From positions 477,935,594 to 477,999,593 of the forward strand of contig CM041777.1 in assembly GCA_023374045.1 (NCBI GenBank): 64,000 nucleotides of DNA, written 5' to 3'. The notes under the pieces are model-generated. The model made no database searches, was not told the DNA's origin, and saw only the letters and a program-made list of their open reading frames with translations. The position numbers and the translations under genes are program-made. The DNA comes from Limonium bicolor. Lineage: Eukaryota; Streptophyta; Magnoliopsida; Caryophyllales; Plumbaginaceae. Of this stretch, positions 58,179 to 64,000 are shown piece after piece (position 1 is the first letter of the stretch; the number at the start of each line of letters is the position of its first letter).

Positions 58179-61100
58179 ATGGCGACGCAAGGCGTGACTT
58201 TCTCCTCGAACGACCTTGTGATAAAGTCACCCACAGATAGGAGGCTGTATAGGTATATTGTCCTTCAAAATGGTCTCAGTGCTCTGATTGTCCACGATCC
58301 CGATATCTACTCTACTCCTCAACCAAATTTAAACGCGGCTGCATCAGCGGCTGCAGCAGAAGAGGACGAGGACGAGGACGAGGAGGACGATGGCGAAGGT
58401 TGCGAAGGCAGCGAAGATGATGATGATGATGATGATGACGATGATGATGACGATGACGACGACGATGATGATGGCGAAGAAATAAATCCTTCCAAGCGGA
58501 AAAGGTTTTCTTCCTCCGACTTTCTGAAGAAGGTAAGTTTGAATTATCTTTGGACTGTATGCATTCTGGTAAGTGGTAACTGTTGAAATGTAAAATGCGC
58601 AATGCTTACTTGCCCCAGGCCGCAGCAGCCATGTGCGTGGGAATGGGTAGCTTTTCTGACCCCTACGATGCTCAAGGTCTTGCTCATTTCTTAGGTAAGG
58701 AATGTTGTCCCCGCGCTTTCTCCTTAATTAAACATTAGAAAATCGATGATTATTTTCTTTCTATTGTAAAGTCAAAGCTCTTGTATAATGTATCATCCAT
58801 GGCAGAACACATGCTGTTCATGGGAAGTGCTGAATTTCCGGATGAGAACGAGGTCAGCATTTTTGTTTCCGCAGAGATCTTCTTTGTTTACATGATCGTT
58901 ATTGATCTTATGACATAGTTCGAGTCTGTGTCAACTAATTGCTTCTTATCGGTTTCATATATTCCCTTTCTTCTTTTTCCTTGTCTAGTACGATAGTTAT
59001 TTGTCTAAGCATGGCGGTTCCTCAAATGCATACACAGAGATGGAGCACACTTGCTACCACTTCGAAGTTAAGCCAGAGTTTCTCCAGGGGGCACTGCAGA
59101 GGTGCACGCTCCCTTCCTGCTAGTACGGCTATAATCTTTCATGGAGCACTTTTGACAGCATTGGTTGCTTGTGTTCCAAAGAGGATATATTTTACTTTTT
59201 CATTTCGCTTTCACTCCTGAATACCATTTGCTGATATATGTCAGATTTTCCAAGTTCTTCATTTCACCATTAGTCAAAAGTGATGCAATGGAGCGAGAGG
59301 TGCTGGCTGTTGATTCTGGTGCGTGGGTTGTTAAATAACTGTTATATCTACCTTTAGGGTAGCAGAATGATCATTTAGTTATGGCCGTCTATATCACGTG
59401 TAAGGCTGCAACTAATGTTTTGATACAGAATTTAACCAGGTATTGCAAAGTGATGCTTGCCGTCTTCAGCAGCTTCAGTGTCATACCACCGTAGCTGGTC
59501 ACCCTTTTAACAGGTTCTTTTGGGGTGAGATCCGTTTTCGTGTTTGCAGTCCTCTTTCAAATACATGTATTACTTTTGTGTCAAGTTTCTGTATGTTAAC
59601 AGGAAATAAGAAGAGTCTGGCCAATGCAATTGAGAAAGGTTTTGATCTGCGAGAACATATTTTGAGACTCTACGAAGAAAATTACTATGGTGGAGTCATG
59701 AAGTTGGTTGTCATTGGTGGAGGTTAAGTATTTTTTTCTTTTTATGTGATTCTTCCTTTTCGTAATTGTTTGTATGTTGCAAAATTTATTATGCTTCTCC
59801 GGGAACCGCTCTAATCATATATTTTCTATCATCAAAATTAGGCTTTATTGTTTCCGTGTTGTTCACAGGATGTCATGTATGGAATTTCGTTTTCTGCCCG
59901 GCCTTCTAATGTATGTAATGTAGTAATGTTCTTATGGGGCAAATTTGCGTTGCTATCTGATGTCTAATGCTAGCATTAATGCACCTAAACTTCAAAATCT
60001 TATCATGTCCCATTTTCTTGATGACAGGAGGAGCAGAATGTAAAAGTTAATTGGCATCGGTTGATGTATCTTGTATGGTTATTTATTTGCAAGATGAGCA
60101 TATTGAAACTTTGCTATGAAATTGTTGAATTTCCAAGTTGTGCATGATAGATAAGGTAGATCTCGGAAGGACATGGGTGATACCATACTTGTGGGTGAGC
60201 TAAGATGAGGTTAATTATTGACTAATGCAAACCATTTAGCCATAGTAGATATTGCACTAGCTAGAATCACTAAGTCGATGGGTTGTCATCTCTAAGTGCT
60301 AGACAATGCGATATCTACTATGGCTAAGTGGTTTGCATTAGTCACCAACTAATCTAATCCTAGCTCACCCGAAAGTATGGTATCACCCATGCCCTTCTGA
60401 GATCTACCTTATGCTATCATGCACGACTTGGAAACTCAACAATGTCGGAGCAAAACTTCAATCTTTATTAATCCCAACTTGGTTTAATATTCAAACTACA
60501 AGGAATAGAAAACAAACAAAGTAGTTCCAAACTATGGGAGACAACTTGAAAAGAAAAACAACTAACTAAAAGAAATTAAACGTCATCTTACACGACATGA
60601 AAAATGACCAAATTTAAAGAACAAAAGATTGGAAACACCTATTTAGACGCTACTCCTTGCTCCGCCATGTCTCTTAGAACTCTCTTCGACATGATGCCTC
60701 CTCTCGAGTGCTTGTCCCTACGGGGGGATTTCCTTCGGAGGGCGTGAGTCCATAGACCCACCCATGCGTTTGTTTCCGCACCAATTCACATCTGATTGCA
60801 GAACAACTCCACACTTGTCATAGCCTTGCGAGTAAAGGGTTCTCCTAAGATCATAGGAACCCGAGACAATTCCAAGAGATCAAAGGTTAGATAGCCTCCC
60901 CACAGACCCATCTTCATGTACTCTTTGACTCTTCCGCACGTCTCCGCAGCAACCGCATCTCCCATCACAATGCCATAACCTTAGGAATGATGGGTAGCTT
61001 TAGCTCTTTGGCCACTTGGAAGCTTAAGCAATTGCACTTCGCTCCGGTGTCAACCAAAGCCGTCACTGGTGCATAACGCTCAATCATGGCATTAACATAC

Positions 61101-62909
61101 AACAACGTACTTGTTGGTGCAATAGCCGGATAATCAATGTGTACCACTGATATAGAAGGAAAGATAACACCGTCATAATCTATCCGTGTTAAAAGTAGCC
61201 ACTTGCTCACTCAGCTCTGCGTCAGTTACTTTTCCACTTTGATCAGAATGATTTGTTAGGGAAAGACATCTGAGGGACCATAAATAAATTAGGTCACGCT
61301 CATAGTATAGGAGCAGTCAAGTTGTGTTTATTTTAAATAGAAATGATTTGATTTGACAGATTCAGTAAACTTGTCTTAAAATTATGTTAGAACATGTACA
61401 AAATTTCAAACTAATTAGTTAAGCCTCCTTATCTTTAAATAATGTTTGAAGTCTGGCATGATGTTTGGGGTAATGTTCCGAAGGGAGAATCGGGAGTTCT
61501 GGATAAAAGGCTTGAACAAGTTATTCTCCTACTAGTTTGGTGCAAGATTAGTTCAACTCATCTTCAATGAAGAATGCTTTCAAAGTTCATTATATCCATT
61601 GACTGCTTTTGCATGGTCAAGCTTTGAATCATGTCCAAAATTGACCATGCCCAGAACCATAATTAGGGTGTTTGATTTACTTTGTTATTTCACTTTATTT
61701 GTTTCTTCTTGGGCCTTTAAATTAGTTTTATGCGGTTGTTTCATTTCGCTACAGTGTACTTGTTTGTTTGAAAGTTCTCCCGCTTCCTCCCTGTGTCCAA
61801 CAAATCTATTATCTCCATTCTGCACATAGGCATTGAGATCTGCCGTCTTTCAACATGAGTAAAAATAACATTTTTCCTGGTTGTAGTCTAATGGAAAAGT
61901 GGGAGCTTATTTAAAGATTAGTGTTATGACTTAGGTCCCTTGCATTGCAAGGCAAATTTCAGCATACTTTGTTTTATCCATGGTAATTTATTTTAGTTAA
62001 TTTGAAGATTATAAATGCTGCAGAGTCTCTTGATGTTTTGGAGAATTGGGTCATCGAGTTGTTCAAAGATGTTAAAGCAGGATGTCCGGCACATCGGGAT
62101 GCTGTTCCAAATGGTCCTATTTGGAACTATGGGAAGATATATCAATTGGAAGCGGTTAAGGATGTCCACATACTTGATATATCATGGAAATTACCATGCC
62201 TTCATGAAGAGTATTTGAAGAAACCCGAGGATTATCTAGCTCACCTAATCGGCCATGGTAAGTTTTTTTTACAAGAACCATGGGTTTCGGGTTCTTAATG
62301 ATTGAAAACGTATAATCTGACGAGGTTTATGTTTTTATCATCTTTAGGATTTATTTTGCTGTTGGTTGATGTTTTCCTTTGGTGCATGTATTGTGTCTAT
62401 AAATTAGTCCGAACTCTTCTATCTAGAATGCTGCACATAACACTGTAGTCTTGGTGTTTAATTGTTGTTTTTATTGTCTTGCAGAGGGTAGAGGAAGCTT
62501 GCATTTCTTTCTCAAGAAGAAAGGGTGGATAAGTTCTATATCCGCCGGTGTCAGTGATGAAGGAATGTATCGCTCTTCTCTAGCTTATATCTTTAGCGTA
62601 TCCATTCAGCTCACTGACTGCGGTTTGGAAAAGGTGGATTCTTTAATTGTTTGAAAATGTTGGAGGTTGATATCTTCTTCAAATGAATTACCATGTTTCT
62701 GAGGATGAAAATTTCCTCATGTATGTTTCCTACTTTCTATGTATGATACCAGGTGTATGATATTATTGGGTACGTTTATCAATACCTTAAGCTATTGAGG
62801 TTAGCTCTTCCCCAGGAATGGATTTTTAAAGAGCTTCAAGATATTGGAAATATGGAATTTCGGTTTGCTGAAGAACAGCCTCAGGATGACTATGCTGCTG
62901 AGCTTGCAG
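58179..62909 (+). CDS. Nardilysin-like zinc metallopeptidase (M16 family), N-terminal half
   Basis: Ten exons all join in frame: 58179-58532, 58619-58694, 58806-58852, 58989-59101, 59245-59318, 59429-59524, 59603-59722, 62024-62257, 62485-62633, 62753-62909 (473 codons; the family has about 1000). Start MATQGVTFSSND is preferred over an upstream GTG frame. Residues 141-145 are HFLEH, the inverted zinc motif, and Glu222 follows after 76 residues, as in M16 enzymes. An acidic insert with 19 consecutive aspartates precedes the catalytic domain, as in nardilysins and unlike insulin-degrading enzyme. NPF-like GHPFNRFFWGNKKSL and WIFKELQDIGNMEFRFAEEQ also fit plant nardilysin-like proteins. These cleave peptides at paired basic residues. 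The remaining exons were not found before the window end. Confidence 0.93.
58420..58482 (+). repeat. GAT/GAC codon repeat encoding an aspartate run
   Basis: Nineteen aspartate codons in exon 1, mixed GAT and GAC, form a trinucleotide repeat. Acidic stretches of variable length are normal in nardilysins, so length variation here would be tolerated. Confidence 0.92.
60102..60462. repeat. Inverted repeat with arms of about 175 bp
   Basis: 60102-60278 and 60288-60462 are imperfect reverse complements. Shared words include ATTGTTGA, TTTCCAAGT, TGATACCATACTT, GTGAGCTA, GACTAATGCAAACCA and TTAGCCATAGTAGATAT. The loop is short. As part of the nascent transcript it could fold into a long hairpin. Confidence 0.85.
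60786..61210 (-). pseudogene. Retropepsin-like aspartic protease fragment
   Basis: The minus strand carries TALVDTGAKCNCLSFQVAKE (active-site DTGA) and, after a one-base shift near 60967, a stretch ending with PMILGEPFTRK, which resembles the second conserved motif (ILG) of retroviral proteases. It has no RT next to it. It probably derives from an LTR retrotransposon; an old plant pararetrovirus origin cannot be excluded. It lies antisense inside a host intron. Confidence 0.6.
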
Positions 62910-63599
62910 GTTTTTCTTATTTTCTATTTACTTTAAGTTGGTATTATGGAGACTGTCAAAGTATTTTTTTGTTCAGTAGACTGTCTAAATACAATATGGA
63001 GTTTACGGGCTACAAGGCTTTCCCTCATGGTCCCTCTTCAATAGTTACTGATATAGTCGATGAAGCTAAAAATGGGGGAAGAAGAGCGAACAAGGAATTA
63101 GTTCTTCCTGCTTAGTCCTTTGATATTCATTTTCAATTTCTGATCCCTCGCTGCATATCTTGAATTGGATGCTTATGTGTTTCTTCTCATTCTGTTGTTA
63201 CCTCCTTTGTTGTCCTTGCATTCTTTCATGTAAAAGTTTTGTTTGATTAATCTTTCATATGATTGTGGTTGATGTTTGTTTGCCTTGTGCTTTTAGATGT
63301 GAGCTTAGGTAATTATCTGTCTATCTATATGTACTCACATATATTTTTGTAAGTTATATGTCAAGGATCTCTTAATCTCAAAAAGAAACTGTACAACCTA
63401 AGAGAGTGTATAAGATGCTTTTTTATTTACAAGGCTGGCACATGCTTGTGCTGTTGAAGAGGTATTAAAAGGTCCTATTGTTCCTTTCTTTTTATTCCTG
63501 GTACACAAGTGCAGAAGGTACTGAGGAATTATGCCTATTCCTTTGACATTTCTTCTTGCACCTACGTACCGCATTAACCGAGTCCGATCTTAAAGAGGC
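62910..63599 (+). other. Downstream of exon 10: intron or diverged sequence
   Basis: After the donor at 62910 the reading frame stays open to a TAG at 63113-63115, but the residues do not resemble the next part of the nardilysin family. No further exon is recognised to 63599. The rest of the gene must lie beyond the window or be lost. Confidence 0.5.
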
Positions 63600-64000
63600 C
63601 GTAACACCCCAAAAATTACAAGCACCACACTTTCTTTGCAAAATTACACCTAAAAATTGTAGTTTTTGTATACAAAGAAATGCATTAAAGGATCGTAGCA
63701 ACCACCAACGGGACTAATCAAGATTTTGCTGTACAAAAAGATTTTTAAAATTCACTAAATCTGCCTATTTATAAGGTCAAGTATGCAAGGCTTTAAAATA
63801 CAAATACTCGGTCTATATTCAACTATCCAAGTACGCATGATCAATCTAGTAGTGAAGTAAATAGTTTGAATTTGAAACATAAGCTCCTCAACAAAAAATA
63901 GGTCATGTGACTAGTTGTGAGCTTAGCATTTAGAAGATAAAAGAAACTTCAAAATACAATGCAGGAAGTACGTGTAGCTAGCTGTAGCCGGTCATCGGCA
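63600..64000 (-). mobile_element. Start of another long LTR, truncated by the window end
   Basis: CGTAACACCCCAAAAATT resembles the TGTAACACCCC end of the long LTRs at 35199, 38363 and 50194 with T changed to C. Farther in, AATACTCGGTCTATATTC resembles family sequence. The right side is outside the window, so this is tentative. It would lie inside an intron of the nardilysin-like gene. Confidence 0.4.

Larger units (their letters stand above)
59723..62023 (+). other. Large intron 7 of the nardilysin-like gene
   Basis: 2.3 kb, compared with about 80-260 bp for the other introns. It starts GTTAAGTATT and ends AATGCTGCAG. It contains an inverted repeat (60102-60462) and a retroelement protease fragment on the opposite strand. 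61230-62000 shows no recognisable feature. Confidence 0.8.

Noticed and set aside
58312..58602. Histidine/arginine-rich minus-strand frame opposite the acidic run
   Set aside because: It is the complement of the aspartate codon repeat of the real nardilysin exon.
58179..62909. Insulin-degrading enzyme as the identity of the host gene
   Set aside because: The long acidic insert before the HFLEH motif and overall wording fit nardilysin-like proteins better within the same M16 family.

Overview
The window is repeat-dense nuclear DNA of a flowering plant, probably a dicot. It holds spliceosomal introns with GT-AG ends, LTR retrotransposons with plant-type tRNA primer sites, CACTA, hAT, Mutator and Stowaway DNA elements, and one conserved host gene at the right edge. 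No species can be named from the sequence. About 57 kb is transposable-element DNA stacked in nests. The only clear host gene is a nardilysin-like zinc metallopeptidase (58179 to beyond 62909, + strand).

Layout. 1-430 is the 3' end of a Ty1/copia element (RNase H tail and a short LTR). 1185-32530 is an old fold-back element with long inverted arms. Its left arm holds a CACTA MITE (2188-3091). Its tandem-repeat core was split by a roughly 14-kb non-coding LTR retrotransposon (4587-30525, TSD CAGTT, 4.35-kb LTRs). That element was entered by a related element, now a solo LTR (10012-22111, TSD ACCGA). The solo LTR in turn was entered by a 7.4-kb minus-strand element (14302-21713, TSD GCCCC) with a tRNA-Asp primer site and one gag-like gene. 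32818-33532 is a non-autonomous hAT element carrying a Stowaway MITE and a tRNA-like segment.

34816-57963 is a Mutator-like element with a 10-bp duplication (GGTTTAGGTT). It carries a transposase tail, a plant-mobile-domain (PMD) gene and palindrome-rich ends. It lies only 215 bp upstream of the nardilysin start codon. Inside it sits an 18.9-kb minus-strand Ty3/gypsy element of Tekay/Del type (35199-54148, TSD CTTAG) with 4-kb LTRs, gag, protease, RT, RNase H, integrase and a chromodomain-like tail. One of its LTRs was invaded by a related solo LTR (38363-42797).

The outstanding feature is in this Ty3/gypsy element. Between the gag zinc knuckles and the protease, in the same orientation, lies an intronless AlkB-type Fe(II)/2-oxoglutarate dioxygenase (47593-48344) with all catalytic residues recognisable. 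It lies inside a candidate intron (47453-48514): removing it joins gag to protease in frame, while a second acceptor sits exactly at the AlkB ATG. AlkB enzymes remove methyl groups from nucleic acids, so this looks like a captured RNA- or DNA-demethylase cargo. A second theme is hairpin arrays: LTR lineages in this window carry 2-5 imperfect palindromes at a matching place, with unrelated sequence from lineage to lineage.

The transposon genes contain many single-base frameshifts and are probably dead copies. The ten nardilysin exons are all in frame, so the frameshifts are unlikely to be assembly errors.
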